Of a stretch of 50,553 nucleotides of DNA, positions 6,821 through 14,887 are shown piece after piece. The notes beneath the pieces are model-generated. The model was not told the DNA's origin and searched no databases. It saw nothing but the letters and a program-made list of their open reading frames with translations. The DNA is from Pelagibacteraceae bacterium AG-464-P07. Lineage in GTDB: Bacteria; Pseudomonadota; Alphaproteobacteria; Pelagibacterales; Pelagibacteraceae. The stretch covers positions 1 through 50,553 of the forward strand of contig QCSA01000008.1 of the NCBI GenBank assembly GCA_003211695.1, read 5' to 3'. Every line of letters starts with the position of its first letter. The first letter of the stretch is position 1. Both the position numbers and the translations under genes were made by a program.

Positions 6821-7630
6821 TTAATGTAAATGTTTGCTTAAAAATTCAAGTGTACGCTGACGACTTAACAAGTTTGATTTCTTGTGACCCTCGATGACGT
6901 ATTTTCGATTGATGCTTGAAATGACACCTGTTCTCTTCCAACCGGGGATTGTTATATCAAATCCGTGTGGAGCATCTGGATACTTGTAGATAAAAAAATT
7001 TTTGTTCTTTTCAAATCCTGCCTGGCACCAAAATGGATCTGCTAAACCATCATCCATAGCTATATGAATCATTATTGGTACGTAAGGCAAATTAGGTGGT
7101 GTTCCACCAATGATTCCACAACCAGGGTAATATGAAACTAAAGCCCCAAACAATTTTAAATCTCTTTTTTTAACTCCTTTTATCTTTTTAACCTCTCTTG
7201 TGTTACCCAAGAGATTTACGCCAGATCCCCCTTGACTAAATCCAATCACACCAAGTTTACCATTATTCCAAGATTGTTTTGAAACCCAACGAGATAGTTT
7301 AACCAAATCTTTTACCCTTTCTTCAGGAATTGTAAGTGGATTAACTTTTCCAACATGGCCCATAATTCCTTTCTCTTTGAAATGATCAATTATGACAACA
7401 TTGTATCCTTCATCGTTCAGATATTTAGCCCAAAGCTCTTGGTGTTTCCATTTTCCACCACCACCGTGAGAGAGAATTATAGTAGAAGCAGATTGCTGTT
7501 TATTGAGATAGAGTTGAGAAGAAAACTGACCTTTGACTTTAAAACCATTTTTGATCACCAAATCTTTTTCTGCATAAACATTTGAACCTAACAACAAACC
7601 CAGAACCACGATCCCTAAAACCTTTTTCAT
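6821..7630 (-). CDS. Secreted alpha/beta hydrolase (dienelactone hydrolase-like)
   Basis: A 269-residue exported hydrolase. The signal peptide MKKVLGIVVLGLLLGSNVYA is followed by strand-loop HGGGG (residues 55-59, oxyanion hole), nucleophile elbow GFSQGG with Ser132, an acid candidate in MDDGLADP (Asp193/194/198) and catalytic-type His222 in APHGFD. The pattern resembles dienelactone-hydrolase/prolyl-oligopeptidase-type enzymes, but the substrate cannot be assigned. The first 38 bases are the same signal cassette as at 2109 (two substitutions). The gene is flanked by 29-bp direct repeats and sits between an intact small gene and a stub of its paralogue, as if it had been inserted into a duplicated locus. 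Confidence 0.8.
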   Translation of the reverse strand: MKKVLGIVVLGLLLGSNVYAEKDLVIKNGFKVKGQFSSQLYLNKQQSASTIILSHGGGGKWKHQELWAKYLNDEGYNVVIIDHFKEKGIMGHVGKVNPLTIPEERVKDLVKLSRWVSKQSWNNGKLGVIGFSQGGSGVNLLGNTREVKKIKGVKKRDLKLFGALVSYYPGCGIIGGTPPNLPYVPIMIHIAMDDGLADPFWCQAGFEKNKNFFIYKYPDAPHGFDITIPGWKRTGVISSINRKYVIEGHKKSNLLSRQRTLEFLSKHLH

Positions 7631-7663
7631 GATTAAAGGTTATCACATCTGTTTGTGGTTTCT

Positions 7664-7692
7664 CCACCCAGAAATGTTGACAGTTTGTTGAC
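7664..7692. repeat. 29-bp direct repeat, right copy
   Basis: Identical to 6745-6773 and in the same orientation. It continues into a second full GTTGACAGTTT unit (7688-7698 region), giving TTGACA twice at 11-bp spacing. It lies just upstream of the hydrolase start on the other strand. Confidence 0.85.
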
Positions 7693-7815
7693 AGTTTCGC
7701 CATTAATATTGCTTTGTATTTACGCCAAGTCTATTTTAATAACTAAGCAAACATAAGGGTTTTGGGTTGTCAGAGGATGTCGAGAGACAGTTGGTTTTTT
7801 ACTGTCCTTATCTGA
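7693..7815. other. Non-coding stretch, nothing recognised
   Basis: Between the right direct repeat and the C-terminal stub at 7816 there is no frame with a start and RBS and no RNA gene I can identify. The promoter of the minus-strand hydrolase would lie at 7631-7700. Confidence 0.4.
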
Positions 7816-7914
7816 GTGAAATCAAAATTTAATCAAAGCTATAAAGATATTGAAGATGAAAAATTTAATGAAGTAGTTGAATATATCGAGTTTTTAAAAA
7901 ATAATCCGAGTTAA
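7816..7914 (+). pseudogene. C-terminal stub of the 75-aa small protein
   Basis: The frame reads VKSKFNQSYKDIEDEKFNEV, then VEYIEFLKNNPS and TAA at 7912-7914. This is the last 32 residues of the 6497-6724 protein with 26 identities. An in-frame TGA lies immediately upstream (7813-7815) and the N-terminal 43 residues are absent. The stub ends one base before the convergent creatinase stop. Its codons are more AT-rich than the intact copy, so the two diverged some time ago or come from different lineages. Confidence 0.75.
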
Positions 7915-9132
7915 CTAATTTTTTATTATATTGTGTTTTGGACCAAAAGGAAAAGTTGTGATATTTTCAGCATTTTTTTCCTTGACCACTAATATATCGT
8001 GTTCTCTATAACCTCCCGCACCAGGTTCTCCTTCTGGAATAAAAACCATAGGTTCCATTGAAACTACCATGCCTGGTTCTAATACCGTTTGTATATCTTC
8101 CCTGAACTCTAATCCAGCCTCACGACCATAGTATGGAGATAAGATTCCAAAAGAGTGTCCATAACCAAATGTTCTTCTATGCAAATATCCAAGTTGTGCG
8201 AACAAATCATTTAATTCATTGGTTATTTCCGAACATTTTGCTCCAGGTTTTATAAGTTCTAATCCTCTTTTATGAACTTTGACATTTGCCTCCCATGCTT
8301 TAAGAGAGTTGTTATCAATTTCTTCCAAGAACAATGTTCTTTCTAAAGCTGTATAATATCCCGATATCATAGGAAAAGTATTCAACGACAAAATATCTCC
8401 TTTTTTAAGTTTTCTACTAGTAACATGATTATGAGCTCCGTCTGTATTTATTCCAGATTGAAACCACACCCAGGTGTCTCTTAATTCAGAATCTGGATAT
8501 AATCTTGAAATCTCTAATTCCATCGCATCTCTTCCAGCCTGTGCTATTTCTATTTCATTTACTCCAGCTTTTATTTTTTTAACTAGAGCTCTTGCGCCAA
8601 CATCAGCAACTTTTGAACCATTTTTTATAAGTTCGATCTCTTCCTTAGATTTAACCATTCTTTGTTTCATCGCATCATTAGCAATATTAATTAGATCAGA
8701 ACTAGCAAATACAGATTTAATTTTTGATTGCATATCAACAGTCAAATGATCAGTTTCTACCCCAAGTTTTTTAGGAGGCTGCTTTCTTCCCACAATAGCT
8801 ACTAAAGCCTTTAAAAAATTATCTCTTTTCCAATCTGTGTAAATTATATTTTCATCGATTGATCTTCGCCATGGCTGACCAGCATCAAGATTTGCTGAAA
8901 TAGTGATACATTTTTCATGCGTAACTACACATCCATATGGTCTTCCAAATGAAGTGTATAAGAAACCTGAATAATAAGCTACTCCATGCATAGAAGTTAG
9001 TAAGACCATTTCTAAGTCATGTTGGCTCATTATTTCTCTTAAACCTTTTAATCTTTTTTCATATTCATTTTTGCTAAATGGTAATTTGGATTTATTTCCA
9101 TTTTTTAAATTAAAATAATCTGGTCTTTCCAT
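7915..9132 (-). CDS. Creatinase (creatine amidinohydrolase)
   Basis: A 405-residue M24-fold enzyme matching Pseudomonas creatinase along its length: SFGRPYG and SANLDAGQPWRR near the N-terminus, TDWKRDN, WFQSGINTDGAHNHV with catalytic His234 (His232 in P. putida), GYYTALERTLF, FGYGHSFGILSPYYGREAGLE, VLEPGMVVSMEP, and PGAGGYREHDILVV. Creatinase hydrolyses creatine to sarcosine and urea and needs no metal, unlike its peptidase relatives; the metal-ligand set of peptidases is missing, as expected. It is co-directional with and 22 bp downstream of a DMT transporter gene, which could import substrate or export product. A related guanidino compound cannot be excluded as substrate. Confidence 0.9.
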   Translation of the reverse strand: MERPDYFNLKNGNKSKLPFSKNEYEKRLKGLREIMSQHDLEMVLLTSMHGVAYYSGFLYTSFGRPYGCVVTHEKCITISANLDAGQPWRRSIDENIIYTDWKRDNFLKALVAIVGRKQPPKKLGVETDHLTVDMQSKIKSVFASSDLINIANDAMKQRMVKSKEEIELIKNGSKVADVGARALVKKIKAGVNEIEIAQAGRDAMELEISRLYPDSELRDTWVWFQSGINTDGAHNHVTSRKLKKGDILSLNTFPMISGYYTALERTLFLEEIDNNSLKAWEANVKVHKRGLELIKPGAKCSEITNELNDLFAQLGYLHRRTFGYGHSFGILSPYYGREAGLEFREDIQTVLEPGMVVSMEPMVFIPEGEPGAGGYREHDILVVKEKNAENITTFPFGPKHNIIKN

Positions 9133-9154
9133 TTTTATACTCTTTAAATTTTTT

Positions 9155-10057
9155 TCAATTCATTCCTATAAATCTTCTATTTCTTTTAATAAAGAAACTG
9201 TAATAAAAAAGCGCAAAAGTAATAACAACTCCTCCGATTATAGTATTTTCTGATGGAACCTCATTAATCCCAAAAATAGGCAGCCAAACCCAAAAAATTC
9301 CCCCTATTATCTCGGTTAAAGATAACAAAGTAAGATCAGCTGCGGGTAAATCTTTTGAACCTATTGAGTATAATATTAACCCACAACATACTAAAAGACC
9401 ATGCAATGCAGACAATGATGAGTTTCTAAACGTGGTTAAAAAATTTGCATCTGAAACAGTTAATACTAAGGATGAAAAAATTGCACAAAATAAGCCAGCT
9501 ATTGCAACTGTAGTAAATTTTGGCGTCTCTTTTCTCCACCTTAATGAAACAGAAAAAATTGAAAATCCTAATGCAGACATAAGTCCAACTAGTAATCCAA
9601 ATAATGTTCCTATCTTATTACTATTCGATGCCATAAAAATAATTCCAATCGCTGCAATAATTATTGCTGTTAATGTTGTTGTTGAAATTTTTTCTTTCAA
9701 AATAAAATAACCTAGAATTGCAGTAATGAATGGCATTGCCGCTAACATTAAAAGTGTAACTGCCGCTGATGTGTGAGTTATAGACCAAATAAAACACATC
9801 ATAGCTGAACCTAAACTAACACCTCCAATGACTCCGGATAATCCAATTTTTGAATAATTGTTCAAAAATGATTTTCCTTCTTTTAAAAACAAATAAAAAT
9901 TTAGTAGTAAAAAAATAGTTATTCCTCTAAAAAAAACATATTGCCATGGAACATTTCGAGCATCTTCTATATACCTTACGACTAATGCTCCAAAAGACCA
10001 TAAAGTCCCTGCTATTAAAACAATTAGAATAGCCAAATTAGTTTTATCTTTTGGCAT
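9155..10057 (-). CDS. EamA/DMT family transporter
   Basis: A 300-residue protein with ten predicted membrane helices arranged as two EamA repeats (roughly residues 8-145 and 155-290), typical of the drug/metabolite transporter superfamily. Signature-like parts are GTLWSFGALVVRY at the N-terminus and LGYFILKEKIS at the end of the first repeat. It starts 2 bp after moaE ends and precedes creatinase by 22 bp, so moaA-moaE-DMT-creatinase can be one transcript. The substrate is unknown; coupling to creatine or sarcosine is inference from position only. Confidence 0.85.
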   Translation of the reverse strand: MPKDKTNLAILIVLIAGTLWSFGALVVRYIEDARNVPWQYVFFRGITIFLLLNFYLFLKEGKSFLNNYSKIGLSGVIGGVSLGSAMMCFIWSITHTSAAVTLLMLAAMPFITAILGYFILKEKISTTTLTAIIIAAIGIIFMASNSNKIGTLFGLLVGLMSALGFSIFSVSLRWRKETPKFTTVAIAGLFCAIFSSLVLTVSDANFLTTFRNSSLSALHGLLVCCGLILYSIGSKDLPAADLTLLSLTEIIGGIFWVWLPIFGINEVPSENTIIGGVVITFALFYYSFFIKRNRRFIGMN

Positions 10058-10059
10058 AT

Positions 10060-10518
10060 TTATTTTATTTCTTTTTTAGGTCTTAAAGAATGACCAGGCA
10101 ACCAACCCTCTGTACCTTCTTCATAGTGTTCTTTTTTCCATATGAGAGATTGATGTTTTACTTCTTCAAGAATATGTCTGCAAATTTTAAATGCTTCATC
10201 TCTATGTCCCGCACCAACTGCTATAAGAATGCTTATCTCGCCAACAGGAACAAATCCTTTGGCATGTTCTAAAAAAACTTTAGCGTCTTTATCAAATTTT
10301 TTAATTGCTAATTCACAAATAGAATTGAATGACTTTAATACCATTTGATCATGAGCATCGTAAGTAACTGCTGTTACTTTTTTTCCACTGTTTTCATTTC
10401 TTACCCTTCCAATAAAAACGGATTCTGCTCCATTTGAATCTGCAGAAATGAACTTAACTGCTTTTTCTTTTAAGATTTTTTGATCTTGGGTATTAACAAC
10501 TCCTGTATGGATATTCAT
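10060..10518 (-). CDS. moaE: Molybdopterin synthase catalytic subunit MoaE
   Basis: 152 residues, normal length. Family marks are FIGRVR (residues 36-41), VTAVTYDAHDQM, VGEISILIAVGAGHRDEAF (HR at 105-106) and KHQSLIWKKE with Lys121 and Lys128 at the positions of the E. coli active-site lysines 119 and 126. With MoaD it converts cPMP to molybdopterin. The start overlaps the last base of moaA (10518), so the two are coupled. No moaD, the sulfur-carrier partner, is present in this window; it must be elsewhere. Cofactor would serve the sulfite and formate dehydrogenases nearby. Confidence 0.93.
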   Translation of the reverse strand: MNIHTGVVNTQDQKILKEKAVKFISADSNGAESVFIGRVRNENSGKKVTAVTYDAHDQMVLKSFNSICELAIKKFDKDAKVFLEHAKGFVPVGEISILIAVGAGHRDEAFKICRHILEEVKHQSLIWKKEHYEEGTEGWLPGHSLRPKKEIK

Positions 10519-11507
10519 TAACCACCGGTAACGTTCATGTGACGAGGAACATATTTTTCTTCACGTTCTCTATCAATTACAAAGTCGTGACCTTTGGGTT
10601 TTCTAGAAATTGCTTCGTATATGACTTTTTTTAATAAGTCATTATTTTCACTTTTTCTTAAAGGAGTTATTAAATCTGCTTTATCTTGTTGTCCTAAGCA
10701 CATGTACATAATACCTGTACAAGTTACTCTTACACGATTACAGAGTTCACAAAAATTATGAGTATGTGGTGTAATAAAACCAATTTTTTGATCGGTTTCA
10801 TGACAGTGTACATATCTTGCAGGTCCTCCTGTTCTTAAAGGATCATCAGTAAGACTATATTTGGTTTGAATTAATTCTCTAACTTCAGTTAGTGGCATAT
10901 ACTGTTCAGAACGTTTTATACCTATTTCACCCATGGGCATTACTTCAATAAATGTTAGAGAAAATTTATTTTCACCACACCAATTCACTAATTTTAAAAT
11001 TTCATTATCATTAACACCTTTTAAGGCCACAGTATTAATTTTTATTTTTAGTCCTGTTTTTTTTGCGGCCATAATTCCATTAATAACTTTATCAAAGTCA
11101 CCAATTCGAGTGATTTTTTTAAACTTATTTTTGTCTAAAGAATCTAACGAAATATTAACTCTTCTAACTCCATTATTTAATAAATCTTTTGCATAACGAT
11201 CTAGTTGAGAACCATTTGTTGTAAGAGTTAATTCTTCTAATCCGTGACCTATTTTTTTTCCAAGATTACTAAATAATTTAATTATATTTTTTCGAACTAA
11301 AGGTTCACCTCCAGTAATCCTAAGTTTTTTTACACCGAGATCGATAAAGGTATTACAAAGTCTGTCCAGTTCTTCTAATGATAAAACATCTTTTTTAGGT
11401 AAAAATTCCATATCTTCAGACATGCAATAAGTACATCTGAAGTCACAACGATCTGTAACTGAAACTCTTACGTATGATATTTTTCTTTGAAATGGATCTA
11501 TCAACAT
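10518..11507 (-). CDS. moaA: GTP 3',8-cyclase MoaA
   Basis: A 329-residue radical-SAM enzyme for the first step of molybdenum cofactor synthesis (GTP to 3',8-cH2GTP). The SAM cluster motif is CDFRCTYC (Cys21, Cys25, Cys28). The second, substrate-binding [4Fe-4S] site is Cys253-x2-Cys256-x13-Cys270 ([19 protein letters not shown]). The essential C-terminal Gly-Gly tail is present (NVTGG), and TGGEPL is the SAM-contact motif. It is followed without a gap by moaE. The product feeds MoaC, encoded at 14888-15424. Confidence 0.96.
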   Translation of the reverse strand: MLIDPFQRKISYVRVSVTDRCDFRCTYCMSEDMEFLPKKDVLSLEELDRLCNTFIDLGVKKLRITGGEPLVRKNIIKLFSNLGKKIGHGLEELTLTTNGSQLDRYAKDLLNNGVRRVNISLDSLDKNKFKKITRIGDFDKVINGIMAAKKTGLKIKINTVALKGVNDNEILKLVNWCGENKFSLTFIEVMPMGEIGIKRSEQYMPLTEVRELIQTKYSLTDDPLRTGGPARYVHCHETDQKIGFITPHTHNFCELCNRVRVTCTGIMYMCLGQQDKADLITPLRKSENNDLLKKVIYEAISRKPKGHDFVIDREREEKYVPRHMNVTGG

Positions 11508-11584
11508 AAATAAATTAAATCACAAAAATTATGATTTGTTAATTACTTTATTACATTTAATGCTTCCCTGATTATAAAATATTG

Positions 11585-11905
11585 CTATTTTTCAGAACTA
11601 TGAGTGACGTAATATGATACTGCGTCAATCTCTTCTGAAGTTAATAAACCTTCCTCTCCAAATGCTGGCATTACTCCAAGCCCCTCGATTACAACACCTC
11701 TTACTTGTTCTTCTGAAGGTTTTAAACTATCTAAATCTGGACCTATATCACCTGTTGACCCAGCAGCCTTTAAAACATGACAAGTACCACACATCGCTTT
11801 ATTGTTGAAAACCTCCAACCCTAAAACCATTTTTTCAGAATCTGCTTTTAGATCTGTCATTAAAGAAAATGAAAACAATAAAATAACAAAAAAAATTCTC
11901 ATCAC
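11585..11905 (-). CDS. Small monohaem cytochrome c, likely partner of the sulfite dehydrogenase
   Basis: 106 residues with a signal peptide (about residues 1-20), one haem site CGTCH (Cys39, Cys42, His43) and a probable axial Met79 in GVMPAFG. It is 49 bp downstream of the SoxC-like gene in the same orientation, the arrangement of SorA/SorB-type sulfite dehydrogenases, where the small c-type cytochrome takes electrons from the Mo subunit. SoxD, the partner in the Sox system, is larger, so a SorB-like role is more likely. It acts in the periplasm. The exact partner assignment is inference. Confidence 0.85.
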   Translation of the reverse strand: MMRIFFVILLFSFSLMTDLKADSEKMVLGLEVFNNKAMCGTCHVLKAAGSTGDIGPDLDSLKPSEEQVRGVVIEGLGVMPAFGEEGLLTSEEIDAVSYYVTHSSEK

Positions 11906-11954
11906 AAAAAGTTATTAAAATCAGAAAAATTTAATATCTTTAATGCTTAATTTT

Positions 11955-13178
11955 TTATACTACTTCAACGTTTACGCTATGATCTTTCCAACCGTTATGG
12001 GCGTAGCCTCTTCTATTTTCGTATCTTAGTTCAGGTTGACTATTGCCACCTGCGGTAGCCATACTAGCAAGATTGTAACTTCCGGGTCCTAAGTTTGCTT
12101 CAAAGACAAACTGTCTCCATGCGTATTTCCCAAGATAGGGGCCTACAAATTTCGCTCCTTTCCAGGTTTGTCCGCCATCAATTGAAACTTTAACTTTACT
12201 AACTTTTTTGGTTCCACCTGTCGCCACGCCAGCAATTTGGACCTTACCAGATTTTACCACTCCAGTTTCATCGGTAGGTCTTACAATCCATGATTTAACG
12301 GGCATTTCCCAACAAGAAGGATACTCTGGACCTTTTTTTCCAATTGGTGAAATTCTGTAACTTGTTTTCATGTATTTCACATCTGACTCTGTTTCAGTAA
12401 AAGCTAATTTACCTAAATGTTTTACATTATTAATACCAAAATATCCTGGCGGAATAGATCTTAGTGGACCTCCATGAGCATTTGGAAGAGGAACACCATT
12501 CATCTCCCAAGCTAAAATTGCTTCTTTATAAACCATAAGCGGAACTGATCTCTCTACCGTTGCTTTTTTTGGATCCAAATCTTTTGGTGCATCAACTCCT
12601 GTACAGGTCATATATTTTGCACCACTTGCGATTCCTCCACATGCAGAAACTATCTTTTTAACTGGAACACCTGTCCATATAATACACGCAGCAGCACCCG
12701 TTCTCCATTGTGATCCTTTTGGTCCATGTTCAAAAAAACCTCTTCCGTTACCTGAGCATTGTAGTACTGTTGCAATAGTTGTTTGGCCAAGTTTTCTCAA
12801 CTGAGCCAAAGTAAATGTTTTTGGCCGTTTAACTCCTTCCACAGACAATTTCCATTTATTTCTATCTCCAATTTGTGCGTCGGTCATAGTCGGCATATTA
12901 TTTCTAATATAAATATTTCTAATTGGTGTAATTATACTTTCACCAATTGCACTTCTGTGTGCCTCAATACCTTTTTTAGAATGAACTATTAGAGCATTCC
13001 TATTTTTCCATTTAATAAAATCTGGTAAACCTTTTGGATCAGAATCTTCATGATTAGCTTTTGCAATTGATATCGGTAGTACCGATGTTGCGGCAGCTAC
13101 CCCAGCTAAAGTTGCTGAACCTGTTAAAAAATTCCTTTTACTAGTATCAATTTTTTTTATAATTCTCTTTTTCATCAA
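11955..13178 (-). CDS. SoxC/SorA-like sulfite dehydrogenase, molybdenum subunit
   Basis: A 407-residue sulfite-oxidase-family protein. The N-terminus has a Tat-type leader with SKRNFLTGS at residues 13-21 (Lys-Arg rather than Arg-Arg) and a cleavage region near IAKA. The Mo-binding domain includes VLQCSGNGRGFF with the cofactor-ligand Cys141, TGVPVKKIV, and the typical GGPLRSIPPGYFGINNVKHL. The C-terminal dimerisation domain has VQIAGVATGG and KVSIDGGQTW. It would oxidise sulfite in the periplasm and pass electrons to the cytochrome encoded next. A good promoter lies upstream (13209-13236). Substrates other than sulfite are possible in this family. Confidence 0.9.
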   Translation of the reverse strand: MMKKRIIKKIDTSKRNFLTGSATLAGVAAATSVLPISIAKANHEDSDPKGLPDFIKWKNRNALIVHSKKGIEAHRSAIGESIITPIRNIYIRNNMPTMTDAQIGDRNKWKLSVEGVKRPKTFTLAQLRKLGQTTIATVLQCSGNGRGFFEHGPKGSQWRTGAAACIIWTGVPVKKIVSACGGIASGAKYMTCTGVDAPKDLDPKKATVERSVPLMVYKEAILAWEMNGVPLPNAHGGPLRSIPPGYFGINNVKHLGKLAFTETESDVKYMKTSYRISPIGKKGPEYPSCWEMPVKSWIVRPTDETGVVKSGKVQIAGVATGGTKKVSKVKVSIDGGQTWKGAKFVGPYLGKYAWRQFVFEANLGPGSYNLASMATAGGNSQPELRYENRRGYAHNGWKDHSVNVEVV

Positions 13179-13208
13179 TTTCTCCCCTCTGTTTCTTTAT
13201 GTACTTTT

Positions 13209-13236
13209 ATTATAAATAATTAAGTATTAATTTCAA
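13209..13236 (-). promoter_or_regulatory. Sigma70-type promoter for the sulfite dehydrogenase operon
   Basis: On the minus strand TTGAAA (13231-13236) and TATAAT (13209-13214) are separated by 16 bp. The predicted transcript starts near 13202 and has a leader of about 24 nt containing an AGGGGAG Shine-Dalgarno sequence ahead of the ATG at 13178. Confidence 0.6.
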
Positions 13237-13339
13237 TAAAACAAAAGCGTTATCATATTTATAAACTTTCACTTTTTGATTGAAAAACAAAACTCTTAAA
13301 TAATTAGAGAGAAATAGAAAAAACATTTATATAAGGATA

Positions 13340-13561
13340 ATGGTGGATACAACTGGAGATAAAAAGAAATACAAGCTTATACACGAACAAGTAGATAAAA
13401 CTGTAGACTCTCCATGTATCCAAGTTTGCACGTATGATGAAGAAGAAGAATTTTGTATTGGATGTTATAGAACTAAAAAAGAATTACAAGATTGGTGGAT
13501 TATGACTAGAGAACAAAAGCTAGAAGCATTAGAAAAACTTGAGGGCGGTTATGATGATTAA
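13340..13561 (+). CDS. DUF1289 family protein
   Basis: 73 residues with the compact four-cysteine signature of DUF1289: SPCIQVCTYDEEEEFCIGCYRTKKELQDW. This is a small cytosolic, probably metal- or Fe-S-binding domain without an established function. The RBS AAGGA (13333-13337) is only 2 nt from the ATG at 13340 but 5 nt from the next codon, GTG at 13343, so translation may begin at the GTG. It is divergent from the sulfite dehydrogenase gene, with about 160 bp between them. The end of the gene is followed by a copy of the CCGAAACYAGAGGTA motif. Confidence 0.85.
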   Translation: MVDTTGDKKKYKLIHEQVDKTVDSPCIQVCTYDEEEEFCIGCYRTKKELQDWWIMTREQKLEALEKLEGGYDD

Positions 13562-13598
13562 CGACAACTGGTACGGCATTTGATTGTTAAAAGCCACC

Positions 13599-13613
13599 CC
13601 GAAACCAGAGGTA
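13599..13613. repeat. Copy of the CCGAAACYAGAGGTA motif
   Basis: CCGAAACCAGAGGTA differs by one base from 1616-1630 and is followed by AAACTGAGATAAA, similar to the AGAGATAAA tail of the other leader motifs. It lies in the 77-bp gap between the convergent DUF1289 and moeA genes, so here it cannot be a gene leader on either side. Confidence 0.5.
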
Positions 13614-13638
13614 AAACTGAGATAAAAATTTATCCCTT

Positions 13639-14886
13639 TCAGCTACTAGGAACTAAAGGTACCCATTCGATAATGTCTCCTGATTTAAATTGTTCTTTGC
13701 CACCAGGAAAAATACCCCAACAGTTTGCTTTTACAAATGATTCGACTCTATGAGACTGCTGCCCTTGCAACACCTGCAATTCTCCCAACCCCTTAGTATT
13801 AACATTTATTAAACATCTCGCAAAATGAGTAAAATTCTTTGGTTTTGAATATTTGTTAATTAGTTGGACCTTAAATTTTTTTTCTTTTAACATTCCTAAA
13901 CTATTACGTAGCAATGGATAAATAAAAAAACGAAACCCTGCTGCACATGAAATGGGATTCCCGGGCAGTCCAAAAAATAATTTTTCTTTTCTCTTGAATT
14001 TGGACAACATTATGGGTCGGCCAGGTTTTATAGAAACACCTTTAAAATACGTTTTAAAACTGAGTTCTTTTATTAATTCTGGAATAAAGTCAAATTTACC
14101 TGCAGATATTGCGCCCGAAGTTACAAATATATCAATATCTGATTTAAGTGATTTTTTAATTTTTTCTTTAAACTTACTTTGTTCGTTGTCTTTTATAACT
14201 CCACCATCAATTATTTGGTAATGCAAACTTTTTCCAAATGATGTGATATAATGATTATTTGAATTACGAACTTGCCAATTTGATATATTTTTCTTTTTAT
14301 AATCTACAATTTCATCACCAGTTCCAAAAAAAATTATTTTAGGCCTTTTTTTTACATATAAGTACCTAATTCCAAGAGTAGTAAGAGCCATAATATGTTT
14401 TGGTTGAATTAACTCACCTTTTTTTACTACTACATCTTTTAAATTATAATCTTCTCCAGCAAATCGAATAAATGAAAATTTTTTTACTTCATGATCTACA
14501 ACAATATAAGTTGGTTTTTTTTCAGATGGATAATATTTTATCTTTTCAACTGGTATAACAGAATCAAAAGGTTTGGGAACTATGCCTCCTGTCATAATTT
14601 CTACAGAAGAATTTTTTAGATAATTATTTATTTTTGGATTGTCGCCAGCCCCAATAGTTTTTAAAATCTTAAATTTTTTAACCTTTTTTTTAGATAACCC
14701 TTTGGTTTCTTTAGCTAAAACTGCAAAACCGTCGAATGCTGTGTTATTAGCTAATGGATTTGTCGATGGTGATAAGATGTTTTTTGCACAAACTCTATTT
14801 AAAGAATCTGGTATAGAAATTTTTTCGTTAGGTAAATTTAAAGAAACTTTATTTATTATTTTTATAGCCTTTTGGTAGTTGATCAT
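13639..14886 (-). CDS. moeA: Molybdopterin molybdenumtransferase MoeA
   Basis: 415 residues, the standard length. Domain order is linker domain I/II, the MoCF-like domain III (FFGTGDEIVDY; TSGAISAGKFDFI; FFGLPGNPISCAAGF) and a C-terminal beta-barrel domain IV. It inserts molybdate into adenylylated molybdopterin. It is 1 bp downstream of moaC, in a mobA-moaC-moeA transcript. MogA, which adenylylates MPT, is not visible here. Confidence 0.95.
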   Translation of the reverse strand: MINYQKAIKIINKVSLNLPNEKISIPDSLNRVCAKNILSPSTNPLANNTAFDGFAVLAKETKGLSKKKVKKFKILKTIGAGDNPKINNYLKNSSVEIMTGGIVPKPFDSVIPVEKIKYYPSEKKPTYIVVDHEVKKFSFIRFAGEDYNLKDVVVKKGELIQPKHIMALTTLGIRYLYVKKRPKIIFFGTGDEIVDYKKKNISNWQVRNSNNHYITSFGKSLHYQIIDGGVIKDNEQSKFKEKIKKSLKSDIDIFVTSGAISAGKFDFIPELIKELSFKTYFKGVSIKPGRPIMLSKFKRKEKLFFGLPGNPISCAAGFRFFIYPLLRNSLGMLKEKKFKVQLINKYSKPKNFTHFARCLINVNTKGLGELQVLQGQQSHRVESFVKANCWGIFPGGKEQFKSGDIIEWVPLVPSS

Positions 14887-14887
14887 T

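Noticed and set aside
6745-7692. Insertion sequence or integron cassette around the hydrolase
   Set aside because: Direct repeats are present, but there are no terminal inverted repeats, no transposase or integrase and no attC-like structure, so no named mobile-element class can be supported.
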